A DNA stretch of 24,972 nucleotides, taken from IMG/VR virus record IMGVR_UViG_3300042406_000517, positions 1 through 24,972 of that record; one strand, 5' to 3'. How positions within the stretch are numbered: the stretch's first letter is position 1; each line of letters begins with the position of its first letter. Below the pieces are notes generated by a model that was not told the DNA's origin, made no database searches, and was given only the letters and a program-made list of their open reading frames with translations. Shown here piece after piece: positions 5,625 through 13,827 of this stretch. This DNA comes from a virus. Position numbers and translations under genes: made by a program.

Positions 5625-5707
5625 GCGGGTGTGGTGAAATAGGTAGACACAAGAGACTTAAAATCTCTCGCTTCGGCATGCTGGTTCGATTCCGGTCACC
5701 CGCACCA
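5625..5707 (+). tRNA. tRNA-Leu (TAA)
   Basis: The acceptor stem GCGGGTG/CACCCGC and encoded CCA are clear. The anticodon arm is AGAGA-CTTAAAA-TCTCT with anticodon TAA. A variable arm, CGCTTCGGCAT, is present, and the T loop is TTCGATT. It sits on the plus strand 30 nt from the start of the divergently transcribed J-domain gene. Confidence 0.93.
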
Positions 5708-5717
5708 TTTATTGTTG

Positions 5718-5725
5718 TATAAATA
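5718..5725 (+). promoter_or_regulatory. Candidate T4-type late promoter TATAAATA
   Basis: An exact match to the T4 late -10 element, 60 nt before the first glycan-island gene. A transcript from it would begin inside or next to the terminator hairpin, so it may be chance in AT-rich DNA. Confidence 0.25.
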
Positions 5726-5726
5726 A

Positions 5727-5752
5727 CCCGTCCCCAGTGGCGGTTTTTCTTT
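5727..5752 (+). terminator. Probable rho-independent terminator after tRNA cluster
   Basis: CCGTC (5728-5732) pairs with GGCGG (5739-5743, one T-G) over a six-nt loop and is followed by TTTTT CTTT. It would end the tRNA transcript before the glycan island. Confidence 0.6.
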
Positions 5753-5760
5753 GTCTATAT

Positions 5761-5766
5761 TATAAT
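5761..5766 (+). promoter_or_regulatory. Candidate -10 box for the glycan island
   Basis: TATAAT lies after the terminator and 20 nt before the ATG at 5786. No good -35 box is 17 nt upstream (TGGCGG). The ribosome site ATAGGAGCG follows. Some promoter is expected here because the terminator precedes the first gene. Confidence 0.35.
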
Positions 5767-5785
5767 TATACAATAGGAGCGTGAT

Positions 5786-6451
5786 ATGAAAGTTGAGTTT
5801 AATTCGTTACATTGGAATAACGTTGATAAGGATATGCTATCGGCACATCAACGTGTTATGGACCATTTTAGTATTCCGATGAATTATGATAACCGTGATG
5901 GTCATAATCACGGTATGTGGATGCAATGGGTAATCAATAACTCGTCAAGTGACGTTATTGTGTTTATGGAGCCCGATTGTATTCCTCTTAATAAGAACTA
6001 CTTAGAGTATATCAAGTATGCAAATCGTAATGAGACATTTGTTGGTATTGCTCAAGTCTCAAACCACATTCCCCCCAAGTCTCATATTTACGCTGCACCT
6101 GCCTTCTATGCAATCTCTAAGAAAGCATATGACAAGCTAGGCCGGCCCTCGTTTACTGAAACACGCCGATCAGATACAGCTGAAGAGATATGCTACATGG
6201 CAGAAGATAGGGGTATGAAGTATCGTGCACTAATGCCGACTTACTTTGAAAAGCCGTCCTCTGAGGGTATCTGGCCTTTAAGCAATCTTGGTTATTATGG
6301 TATTGGTACAGTGTTCGATAATTCGATATACCATCTATATCAATCCAGAATGGCAGAGAATATTGAGATGTTTGTTAAGCGTTGCGATGAAGTAACTAAA
6401 GACGAATTTACAACTGAGTTATTTACTTCTGCTACTACATTTAAATTATGA
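5786..6451 (+). CDS. Putative GT-A type glycosyltransferase
   Basis: A 221-aa soluble protein. The N-terminal half carries an Asp-Gly-His-Asn-His-Gly stretch and a strand ending Val-Phe-Met-Glu-Pro-Asp64-Cys-Ile-Pro. The latter looks like the acidic metal and nucleotide-sugar site of GT-A folds, although it is not a textbook DxD. Acceptor-side features include a Tyr-Ala-Ala-Pro-Ala-Phe-Tyr block (about 109-115). It is first in the island, with a good ribosome site, and overlaps the GT-B gene by ATGA. Assignment to glycosyltransferases rests on this site and the context; sugar and acceptor are unknown. Confidence 0.6.
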   Translation: MKVEFNSLHWNNVDKDMLSAHQRVMDHFSIPMNYDNRDGHNHGMWMQWVINNSSSDVIVFMEPDCIPLNKNYLEYIKYANRNETFVGIAQVSNHIPPKSHIYAAPAFYAISKKAYDKLGRPSFTETRRSDTAEEICYMAEDRGMKYRALMPTYFEKPSSEGIWPLSNLGYYGIGTVFDNSIYHLYQSRMAENIEMFVKRCDEVTKDEFTTELFTSATTFKL

Positions 6452-7395
6452 AAATATTATTTCACGCTAATACAATTAACTACAGAGGTACTACTGTAGC
6501 CATTACTGATTATGCAAGATATAATCAAGAGATCCTTGGCAACGAGAGTGTTATTACATACTGTAAAACAAATGGCATTGAAAAAGACATGGGTAATGAG
6601 CAAGCTGTTATCGATGAGCTTAAAAAAGAGTTTGAAGTTGTAGGTTACCGAGCTGGTGACTTAGAAAGGAAGATTGATGATCTTCATATTGACTTAGCTT
6701 ATTTTATTAACTCAGGTCAAAAAGAATCTATACCAACTAATTGTAAGACTGCAGTACACGCAGTATTCCAGTTCAATCAACCACATGGTGACCGGTACGC
6801 ATACATCAGCGATTGGTTATCACAAAAGATGTCTGGTGGTGAAATTCCTTTCGTACCTCATATTGTGCAATTACCTGATACAACAGAAAATTACCGTAGT
6901 GCTTTTAACATTAGAGAAGATCAAATTGTTATTGGTCGTATTGGTGGTTACTATACATTTGATATTCCGTTTGTAAAAGAATATATTAAACGTTTGGTTA
7001 CAGATAATGATGCATTCATATTCCTTTTTGCGGGTACAGAACCTTTTATTTCTCATCCTAATGTTCGGTTTATAAACGAGTTCCATAACCCGTTAAAGAA
7101 GGCTAAGTTTATTAATACCTGCGATGCTATGTTGCATGCAAGAGATAGGGGTGAGAGTTTCGGACTATCAATTGCAGAATTCTTATCTTTAAATAAACCG
7201 GTCCTTGCATGGAATGGTGGTCATGATTTAAATCATTTAGATATGTTAAAAGATAGCGGGTTGTTATATAATGATGCTAATGATTTAAATTACCTACTGC
7301 ATAACTTACCGGACTTTAAAGAAGACTGGACCAAGCGGGTTGAGCAGTATAAACCTATACCTGTTATGAATAAATTTAAAGAGGTGTTTATATGA
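6448..7395 (+). CDS. GT-B glycosyltransferase (GT4-like)
   Basis: A 315-aa GT-B type protein. The first strand and loop (Lys-Ile-Leu-Phe-His-Ala-Asn) begin the N-terminal Rossmann domain. The C-terminal donor domain has Arg-Gly-Glu-Ser-Phe-Gly-Leu-Ser-Ile-Ala-Glu-Phe (about residues 232-243), the family 4 nucleotide-sugar site with its Glu pair. It then has Asn-Lys-Pro-Val-Leu-Ala-Trp-Asn-Gly-Gly. It would transfer a sugar from an NDP-sugar with retention. At 315 aa it is shorter than many GT4 enzymes but both domains appear present. ATGA junctions join it to genes on both sides. Confidence 0.82.
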   Translation: MKILFHANTINYRGTTVAITDYARYNQEILGNESVITYCKTNGIEKDMGNEQAVIDELKKEFEVVGYRAGDLERKIDDLHIDLAYFINSGQKESIPTNCKTAVHAVFQFNQPHGDRYAYISDWLSQKMSGGEIPFVPHIVQLPDTTENYRSAFNIREDQIVIGRIGGYYTFDIPFVKEYIKRLVTDNDAFIFLFAGTEPFISHPNVRFINEFHNPLKKAKFINTCDAMLHARDRGESFGLSIAEFLSLNKPVLAWNGGHDLNHLDMLKDSGLLYNDANDLNYLLHNLPDFKEDWTKRVEQYKPIPVMNKFKEVFI

Positions 7396-7856
7396 CACAA
7401 ATAGTTTTTAAACGAGTTACAACTCCTGCTGAGGCTGAGAATCTTCGCGTAGTGCGTAATCAATGCCGTGAATATATGACCCGTAGTACAGATTACATTA
7501 CACCTGAACAGCAGGAAGAATGGTTCAAGACAGCATTTCGCAAGTATGATCTTTACATTGCGTATGCTATCGAGCATGGTGTATGTATTGTTGATGCTGG
7601 TTTTGGAGTTGTTCATAAAAATGAAAATGAATTTCTTCTAACTGGTGGTCTAGTACCCGAGTACAGGGATAAGGGCTTAGGTAAAATTATTTTTAAGTTC
7701 CTTGTCGATCAATGTCATAAGTCATTACCTATTCGGCTTGAAGTATTAAAAAGTAATACACGAGCATTCAAAACATACGAAGGCCTGAACTTTAAAGTAA
7801 CAGGCGAAACAGATAAAATATTTTACATGGAGTATCAATATGATTCCGTTATTTAA
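7392..7856 (+). CDS. GNAT-family acetyltransferase
   Basis: A 154-aa GNAT protein. The acetyl-CoA pyrophosphate loop is Arg92-Asp-Lys-Gly-Leu-Gly97-Lys, preceded by strand beta4 with Val-Pro-Glu-Tyr. Motif B follows as Ser-Asn-Thr-Arg-Ala-Phe-Lys-x-Tyr-Glu-Gly-Leu-Asn-Phe (about 121-134). It lies directly before and overlaps (17 nt) a DegT aminotransferase gene. That pairing is typical of enzymes that N-acetylate an amino group newly placed on an NDP-sugar (WecD/FdtC type logic). I infer an amino-sugar substrate; protein or other amines are possible. Confidence 0.85.
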   Translation: MTQIVFKRVTTPAEAENLRVVRNQCREYMTRSTDYITPEQQEEWFKTAFRKYDLYIAYAIEHGVCIVDAGFGVVHKNENEFLLTGGLVPEYRDKGLGKIIFKFLVDQCHKSLPIRLEVLKSNTRAFKTYEGLNFKVTGETDKIFYMEYQYDSVI

Positions 7857-8919
7857 AGTTGCGATGTCGGATCATGCAGCAGAGAAAGTTTCCGCTGTAC
7901 TAACTTCAGGCTTTATTGGTCAGGGGCCTATTGTAGAAGAGTTTGAAGATAAGCTTTGGCATATATTAAAATCTAAGACAAGACCTGTCACTGTAAATTC
8001 GTGTACTGCGGCTATTGATCTTTCTTTAGATCTGTTAAATATTAACCCCGGTGACGAAGTTATTGCTACACCTCAGACTTGTTTTGCATCTAACGTAGGT
8101 GCAATTCATCGAGGCGCTAGACTGCGCTGGGCTGATATTGATCCCTTGACAGGACTCATTGATCCTGTATCTGTTGGTAAACTAGTTAACGAAAAAACTA
8201 AAGCCATACTTGCTGTTAACTGGGCAGGTAAGATTTGTGATTATAAATCACTTAAAGCATTTGGTGTACCTGTAATCGAGGATGCTGCTCACACGTGGGA
8301 TGTTTTTGGTATAGGTGATAATGAGCGAGGAGATTATATTTGTTATAGTTTCCAGGCTATTAAGTTCCTTACTACCGGTGACGGTGGAATCTTAGTTTGC
8401 CCACCTGAAATGGAAAACGAAGCTCGTACACTTCGCTGGTATGGTTTAGATAGAACAAAGAACGAATCGTTCCGTTGTACTCAAGACATTACAAAAGTTG
8501 GCTTTAAGTATCACATGAATGATATTAATGCTGCAATTGGTTTATCCAATATAGGTAAAGCAGAATATTCAGTTGCTTGTAGTAGAAGGAATTCTAAAGA
8601 GTATATTACTAAAGTTAATAACCCTTTTCTTACTTTACCTGATTGGGACGAAACCTGTTCATACTGGTTATTCAGTATGCATGTAAAAGCAGGTTTAAAA
8701 GATCACTTTACTAAGTACTTGGAAAATAATGGTGTTGCAGTTAGCCCGGTTCACTTCCGTAATGATATGTACAGCAGTATATCTCAATTCCGTGAGGGTG
8801 ATCTACCAGGTGTGACATCGTTTACTGAAACACAGATCTGTATTCCTAACGGGTGGTGGTTGACTATGTTTGAGCAAGAGCATATAATCAAAGTATTGAA
8901 TGAGTATACTGGAATATGA
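7840..8919 (+). CDS. DegT/DnrJ/EryC1/StrS sugar aminotransferase
   Basis: A 359-aa PLP enzyme that converts a keto group of an NDP-sugar to an amine. Visible features are the Gly-Phe-Ile-Gly-Gln-Gly-Pro entry motif (24-30), Asn53-Ser-Cys-Thr-Ala-Ala phosphate-binding loop, Glu147-Asp148-Ala-Ala-His151 for the PLP ring nitrogen, and the Schiff-base lysine Lys175 in Ser-Phe-Gln-Ala-Ile-Lys-x-Leu-Thr-Thr-Gly-Asp-Gly-Gly. The length is near the family norm (about 370). It overlaps the GNAT gene upstream and makes an ATGA junction with the epimerase-like gene downstream. Together they suggest an N-acetylated amino-deoxysugar product. Confidence 0.92.
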   Translation: MIPLFKVAMSDHAAEKVSAVLTSGFIGQGPIVEEFEDKLWHILKSKTRPVTVNSCTAAIDLSLDLLNINPGDEVIATPQTCFASNVGAIHRGARLRWADIDPLTGLIDPVSVGKLVNEKTKAILAVNWAGKICDYKSLKAFGVPVIEDAAHTWDVFGIGDNERGDYICYSFQAIKFLTTGDGGILVCPPEMENEARTLRWYGLDRTKNESFRCTQDITKVGFKYHMNDINAAIGLSNIGKAEYSVACSRRNSKEYITKVNNPFLTLPDWDETCSYWLFSMHVKAGLKDHFTKYLENNGVAVSPVHFRNDMYSSISQFREGDLPGVTSFTETQICIPNGWWLTMFEQEHIIKVLNEYTGI

Positions 8920-9800
8920 AAATTTTAATTATTGGTGGTGAAGGGTACATTGGTACCTATCTTAATAACCATCTAAATAGTCAAGGCTTAAATGTTCAAA
9001 CCTTTGGTAATAGGAAACAAGATTATAATATTTTAGGAAGAGAATTCCTTAGTCAGTTCTCTCACATTGTATTATTAGCTGGTCATTCAAGTGTTCAGTG
9101 TTGTAATGGCCCGTTAGATTCTCCTTGGAAAAACAACGTACGCAATTTTAAAAATCTAGTTGAAAAAACGGATAATAAGCAAACTATTATATACGCTAGT
9201 AGTGCATCGGTGTATGGTGCTAATGATGTTAAACGTCTGTATATTGAAAATGAAATTAGTGTTGATTTTGTAAACAATTACGATCTTACAAAAGTAAGTT
9301 TAGACTTATTGGCAATGAAGTATATGTCTGAAGGTAGAAAGCTAATAGGTCTTCGATTCGGTACTGTCAATGGTAATTCACCAGTCATTCGAAGAGATCT
9401 AATGATTAACTCTATGGTGTATTCAGCTATTACAGAAGGCCATATTACTATTACAAATAAGCATATTAAACGCCCTATACTTTCTGTAAGAGATCTATCA
9501 AGGGCTGTTGAATCAATAATTATACAAAATACACATTCAAATATATTTAATCTTGCAACTTTTAATTCAACAGTTGAAGATATTTGTAAGATAGTTAATG
9601 AGCATACAAAAGTAGATATTATTGATAACGGAAATACATCAGGTACATATAATTTTGCTATTGATAATACTAAATTTAAAGTGCTGAATAAGTTTACATA
9701 TGAAGATAACATTCACTCGGTTGTTGAGAGTGTAATTGATTGTTATAAAAACAGAAACCCTAAAGTAGTAATTAGAAACGAATACTTCCAATATGATTGA
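8916..9800 (+). CDS. NAD-dependent sugar epimerase/dehydratase (extended SDR)
   Basis: A 294-aa extended SDR. The NAD(P)-binding Gly-Gly-Glu-Gly-Tyr-Ile-Gly (7-13) is at the N-terminus. The catalytic set is Ser95/Ser96 in Tyr-Ala-Ser-Ser-Ala-Ser-Val-Tyr-Gly and Tyr122-x3-Lys126. Such enzymes epimerise, dehydrate or reduce NDP-sugars; the exact reaction cannot be told. It could make the keto-sugar used by the adjacent aminotransferase or adjust a later product. It overlaps the next gene by 8 nt. Confidence 0.85.
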   Translation: MKILIIGGEGYIGTYLNNHLNSQGLNVQTFGNRKQDYNILGREFLSQFSHIVLLAGHSSVQCCNGPLDSPWKNNVRNFKNLVEKTDNKQTIIYASSASVYGANDVKRLYIENEISVDFVNNYDLTKVSLDLLAMKYMSEGRKLIGLRFGTVNGNSPVIRRDLMINSMVYSAITEGHITITNKHIKRPILSVRDLSRAVESIIIQNTHSNIFNLATFNSTVEDICKIVNEHTKVDIIDNGNTSGTYNFAIDNTKFKVLNKFTYEDNIHSVVESVIDCYKNRNPKVVIRNEYFQYD

Positions 9801-11700
9801 TTACATTGTTGTTATCTATAAAAATTATGATTTGCTTGAATTGCAAATAGAAAATTTTAAACGTCTTTTTTCACATAAAGATTATAATTTAATAGTTGTA
9901 GATAATACACCGGATAGCGAAAAGCAGATTACTGATGCATGCTTGGATCCTATTATAGATCACTTTGTAAAATGTGAAAGTGTACCAACATTCGATGGTT
10001 TATCCCACGGTAAGGCTATTAATGAAGGCTTAAAATACGTTAAGTCCGATATTGTTGGTATTATAGATTCAGACTATTTTATTCTTAATAGTAATATTCA
10101 CGATTACGTACATAAAAAGTTTAAAGCGGGATACAAGGCTATTGGAACCGAATACAATGATGGTAAAGATACAAAGAGCTGGGTAGAAAAGAACCCTGAA
10201 GCTTTTAAAGACATTCCTGTTTGCTTTGGTGCATATTATGATGCAGAGCTAGCTAAATCACATTCCTGGATTATTACAGAACAAGAAGTAAACGAAAATC
10301 GAGCTACAGGTTATGTTGAAGTAGGATATCGAATTCGTAAACATATTTTTGAAAATAATATCCTATCAGAAAACTGGAAGACAGATGCCACTAGCTATGG
10401 TAACTGTTATTTTAAAAACAGCGATGGTGAGATGATGGGTGTTCATTATGTCGCGGGGTCGCATAGACGCTGGAGTGATGTATCTAAGTCTGAGTTAAGA
10501 GATATTCTTTCTTTGGATTACAGTAGCTACAAAAGGTTAACAAATTGTCTTTGCTGCGGTGGTACTAACTTAGAAGATATTTTAAACCTTAACAACCAAC
10601 CACTGGCTAATAGTTATCTTGAAGCCGTTGATGAAGAAGAGTATAGTTACCCGTTAGGTATTAACTATTGTATGGATTGTACGCATATTCAGCTAACACA
10701 TGTCGTAGACCCTGATAAACTATTCAAACACTATCTCTACGTAAGTGGTACAACAAAGACGTTAAGGGATTACTTTGATTGGTTTGTAGACTTTACTAGT
10801 AATTACACAGAAGGTAAAAAGGTACTTGATATAGCGTGTAACGATGGTACCCAACTTGACTCTTATAAAGAGAAAGGTTTTATTACATACGGTATTGATC
10901 CAGCTGAAAACTTATACCCTGAAAGCTCTAAGAAGCATTCTATTGTATGTGATTACTTTACATCTGCTAAACAGTTTGATACAAAGTTTGATATCATTAC
11001 CGCTCAAAACGTATTTGCTCATAACTCATACCCTAAGGAGTTTTTAGTGTCCTGTAGAGAGGCGTTGAGCGATAAGGGGTGTATCTTTATTCAGACCTCA
11101 CAGGCTGATATGGTAGTCAACAATCAGTTTGATACTATATACCATGAGCATATTTCTTTCTTTAGTGTTAAATCTTTTTGTGCACTAGCTCATCGGGCAG
11201 GGTTAAATGTTATTGATATAACTCGTACCCCTATTCATGGTACAAGTTTTGTATTTGTCTTATCTAAGGATCTACCAGATCAATCAGAAAAGTTTATTGC
11301 AGAAGAACAAACACTTACATATCGTACTATGCTTAAGTATGCAAACAACTGCATACGTATTGCTAAAGAAACAAAAGCAATGGTTGAGGCATTGCAAAAG
11401 CAGGGCATTAAGGTTATCGGGTACGGGGCCGCTGCTAAGGGTAATACATTCCTTAACTTTTCAAAATTTAACTTAGATTATATTGTAGATGATAATCCTT
11501 TGAAGCATAACTTGTTTAGCCCCGGTACAAGAATTCCTATTCTGCCCACTGACTCTTTGTTTAGTGAAGAGGGGGAAATTTGCGTTGTACCTTTAGCCTG
11601 GAACTTCTTTGATGAGATTAAATCTAAAGTTCTTTCCCGTAAATCGGATAAAATTAACTTTTTAAAATACTTCCCTGAAGTGGTATGCACAAAACTATAA
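9793..11700 (+). CDS. Fusion: GT-A glycosyltransferase plus sugar C-methyltransferase
   Basis: A 635-aa two-part protein. Residues about 1-245 look like a GT-A glycosyltransferase: Val-Val-Asp-Asn (35-38) and the metal-binding Asp92-Ser-Asp94. Residues about 250-635 form a complete NDP-sugar C-methyltransferase of the TylCIII/NovU type. That part has a zinc-binding domain (Cys252-x2-Cys255, Cys293-x2-Cys296), the SAM loop Val-Leu-Asp-Ile-Ala-Cys-Asn-Asp-Gly (344-352), the family block Tyr450-His-Glu-His, and a C-terminal Rossmann-like domain opening with Gly-Tyr-Gly-Ala-Ala-Ala-Lys-Gly (543-550). It would add a methyl branch to a keto-sugar and transfer sugar in one chain. There is no frameshift or stop between the halves. 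Confidence 0.85.
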   Translation: MIDYIVVIYKNYDLLELQIENFKRLFSHKDYNLIVVDNTPDSEKQITDACLDPIIDHFVKCESVPTFDGLSHGKAINEGLKYVKSDIVGIIDSDYFILNSNIHDYVHKKFKAGYKAIGTEYNDGKDTKSWVEKNPEAFKDIPVCFGAYYDAELAKSHSWIITEQEVNENRATGYVEVGYRIRKHIFENNILSENWKTDATSYGNCYFKNSDGEMMGVHYVAGSHRRWSDVSKSELRDILSLDYSSYKRLTNCLCCGGTNLEDILNLNNQPLANSYLEAVDEEEYSYPLGINYCMDCTHIQLTHVVDPDKLFKHYLYVSGTTKTLRDYFDWFVDFTSNYTEGKKVLDIACNDGTQLDSYKEKGFITYGIDPAENLYPESSKKHSIVCDYFTSAKQFDTKFDIITAQNVFAHNSYPKEFLVSCREALSDKGCIFIQTSQADMVVNNQFDTIYHEHISFFSVKSFCALAHRAGLNVIDITRTPIHGTSFVFVLSKDLPDQSEKFIAEEQTLTYRTMLKYANNCIRIAKETKAMVEALQKQGIKVIGYGAAAKGNTFLNFSKFNLDYIVDDNPLKHNLFSPGTRIPILPTDSLFSEEGEICVVPLAWNFFDEIKSKVLSRKSDKINFLKYFPEVVCTKL

Positions 11701-12401
11701 TTTCACATTTCTTTAATGAAGAGTACTTACTTCCCTGGTGGTTAGAACATCATAAAAAATACTTTGACCATGGTATCATGATTAATTATGCCTCTACAGA
11801 TAACTCGGTTAGTATTATTAAACAAACTTGCCCAGAATGGACTATTATAAATTCTAGAAATCATTTCTTTGATGCTAAGCTTATAGATGATGAAGTCATG
11901 GATATTGAAAGCACGGTAGCGGGCTGGAAAACATGTCTTAATACAACAGAATTTTTAGTTGGAGATTATTCTATAATGAATGAGGTTGCAGACCAAGAGA
12001 TTATTGCTCCGTGTTTTATTATGGTTGATAGTCAACCTGACAACCAACCTACTTACAGTAAATCTTTAATTGAACAAAAGCATTGCGGTATACATTACCA
12101 TGGTAGGGACCCTTTAGCTAGACGTCCAAGATTAATCCATAATAAAAACAGAGTCACGTATCCACTAGGTAGACATTACCCAGATCATAATACTGAAAAG
12201 CTCAAGGTACTGTGGTATGGTTGGTCACCTTTTAATAATAAAACACTAGACCGTAAATTACAAATACAAGATAGGATACCTGAGGCAGACAAGGCAAGAG
12301 GGTTCGGTTCACAACATATTGCTGATGAGCATAAGTTGAACGCAATCTTCTATAAAGATTACTTTCCGTTTGCTGTAGATCTTAAATCAGAATATAAATA
12401 A
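11685..12401 (+). CDS. Glycosyltransferase, Glyco_tranf_2_4/GT92-like
   Basis: A 238-aa protein whose opening, His-Phe-Phe-Asn-Glu-Glu-Tyr-Leu-Leu-Pro-Trp-Trp-x-x-His-His, is the hallmark of the small family-2-like glycosyltransferases (Pfam Glyco_tranf_2_4; GT92-like). It is followed by the usual strand and Ser-Thr-Asp-Asn-Ser motif (about 37-41). The rest has the His-Tyr-His-Gly and Pro-Arg-Leu-Ile blocks common in these proteins. It starts inside the end of the fusion gene (16-nt overlap), so the two are translationally coupled. Donor and acceptor are unknown. Confidence 0.75.
   Translation: MHKTIISHFFNEEYLLPWWLEHHKKYFDHGIMINYASTDNSVSIIKQTCPEWTIINSRNHFFDAKLIDDEVMDIESTVAGWKTCLNTTEFLVGDYSIMNEVADQEIIAPCFIMVDSQPDNQPTYSKSLIEQKHCGIHYHGRDPLARRPRLIHNKNRVTYPLGRHYPDHNTEKLKVLWYGWSPFNNKTLDRKLQIQDRIPEADKARGFGSQHIADEHKLNAIFYKDYFPFAVDLKSEYK
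12393..12400 (+). promoter_or_regulatory. Candidate T4-type late promoter TATAAATA
   Basis: An exact TATAAATA at the end of the preceding gene, overlapping its stop codon, 22 nt before the ATG at 12422. The following 20-nt gap is one of the few real gaps in the island, which gives it slight support. Confidence 0.35.
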
Positions 12402-12421
12402 AAAAAACTTAAAAGGTGATT

Positions 12422-13090
12422 ATGAACATAGCATTAATTTTTGCAGGTATATCTTTCGGTCATAAATCAGAGAGAGATTTCAATCATTGTTTTCCTAATA
12501 TAGATCGTAACTTAATTCAACCGCTTCGGGAAGAACATTCTGTTTACAATTACGTTATGACGTATAATAATGATAGAATGGATGAAGTTACCAAACTCCT
12601 TAACCCTAAAAGACTTGCTTCTATACCTTTTGAAGGTAGTAAGCAAAACCCTACTCGTGCCGCTGCTATCGATCTTACCGGTAATGATGATCATATTGAC
12701 TTCTATATTATGTCGAGGTTTGACGTCCACTACAATAAAAATTTAAAAGACTTTAACTTAGACTGGGATAAATTTAATTTTGTTTCCCGTGAGGGTAATG
12801 GGTATTGGGAGAGTCAACAATTTGTAGGTGATACATTTTATGCCTGGCCGAAACGTCTTCATAAACAAGTTGTACAAGGGTTTAATGAATTAGCAAAGTT
12901 CGATCCTAATCACATGCATAACTTTTACTCTATTCTTGCTCCTATCATCGGTCAAGAAAATATTCACTTCATGAGTGAGGAACCGCAATTAAGTGGCCAC
13001 TTGCTAACAAGTATTTGTACAAGTGACTACACAGGTCGCTTACGTGGTAAGATACCAATTAACGAAGAAATCTTAGCTAGATTTCCATAA
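12422..13090 (+). CDS. Hypothetical protein in glycan island, possible glycosyltransferase
   Basis: A 222-aa soluble protein. It has an Asn-Ile-Ala-Leu-Ile-Phe-Ala-Gly-Ile opening strand and a Tyr-Ile-Met-Ser-Arg-Phe-Asp-Val block (about 97-104). Arg-Phe-Asp in this position recalls the acidic nucleotide-sugar site of some GT-A proteins. I choose ATG 12422 with AAAAGGTG upstream rather than the in-frame GTG at 12416. It follows a short gap that may hold a promoter. I do not recognise a specific family; a glycosyltransferase-like role is inferred from context and the motif. Confidence 0.55.
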   Translation: MNIALIFAGISFGHKSERDFNHCFPNIDRNLIQPLREEHSVYNYVMTYNNDRMDEVTKLLNPKRLASIPFEGSKQNPTRAAAIDLTGNDDHIDFYIMSRFDVHYNKNLKDFNLDWDKFNFVSREGNGYWESQQFVGDTFYAWPKRLHKQVVQGFNELAKFDPNHMHNFYSILAPIIGQENIHFMSEEPQLSGHLLTSICTSDYTGRLRGKIPINEEILARFP

Positions 13091-13101
13091 TAAGGATTTA
13101 A

Positions 13102-13827
13102 ATGATTAATGTAGTTATTCCAATGGCCGGTAGAGGTCAGCGATTTGTAGAAAGTGGTTACGATAAACCCAAACCAATGATTGATGTGGTTGGTGTTCCT
13201 ATGATCAAACGAGTCATAGATTCACTTACGTCCAAACACAGTGAATGTAATTTTATTTTTATTGCATTGAAAGAACATTTAGATAACGGACTTCAGGAAT
13301 TTCTTGAACAACAAGGTACAATTATTCCGTTAGATATTGTTACTGAAGGTGCTGCATGTACCACTTTGATGGCCCTACATTACATTAATAATTTAGAGCC
13401 TTTAGTTATTGCAAACTGTGATCAATATCTTGAATGGGATTTTGATAGTTTTTTAGAGCATTCTAAAGACCGCGATGGTTCACTGGTTGTGTTTAATTCA
13501 ACCAACCCCCATCATAGTTATGCTAAGGTAAAAAAAGGCCAAGTTATAGAAGTAGCTGAAAAGAAAGTTATTTCCGATAAAGCATGCGCAGGTATCTATT
13601 ACTTCCGACATGGTAATGAATATATCGAGAGTGTAGTTATGATGATTGCTAAGAATATAAGAACTAATAACGAGTTTTATATTGCGCCTGCATACAATGA
13701 ATTAATTGCAGGGTCAGGCAATGTTTCGGTATATGAAGTTGATGTTAACAAAAAGCATATGCTTGGTACACCGTATGAGTTAGAAATATTTTTAGATAAA
13801 GTTGAAAACGGGGATGTTGTATTATGA
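13102..13827 (+). CDS. Sugar-phosphate nucleotidyltransferase
   Basis: A 241-aa protein opening with Val-Ile-Pro-Met-Ala-Gly-Arg-Gly-Gln-Arg-Phe and Asp-Lys-Pro-Lys-Pro-Met, the signature of NDP-sugar pyrophosphorylases (NTP_transferase). The first part binds the nucleotide and the Lys-Pro-Lys-Pro region (22-25) orients the phosphates. Asn-Cys-Asp-Gln (about 110-113) is the metal-site strand. It would activate a sugar 1-phosphate (or similar) to the NDP-sugar used by other island enzymes. It overlaps the SDR gene by ATGA, so the two probably act in sequence. A ribosome site, AAGGA, is present in the 11-nt gap. Confidence 0.85.
   Translation: MINVVIPMAGRGQRFVESGYDKPKPMIDVVGVPMIKRVIDSLTSKHSECNFIFIALKEHLDNGLQEFLEQQGTIIPLDIVTEGAACTTLMALHYINNLEPLVIANCDQYLEWDFDSFLEHSKDRDGSLVVFNSTNPHHSYAKVKKGQVIEVAEKKVISDKACAGIYYFRHGNEYIESVVMMIAKNIRTNNEFYIAPAYNELIAGSGNVSVYEVDVNKKHMLGTPYELEIFLDKVENGDVVL

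Noticed and set aside
9095-9712. Long minus-strand frames opposite the epimerase-like gene
   Set aside because: Shadows of a strong SDR gene with Rossmann and catalytic motifs on the plus strand; hydrophobic, motif-free products.
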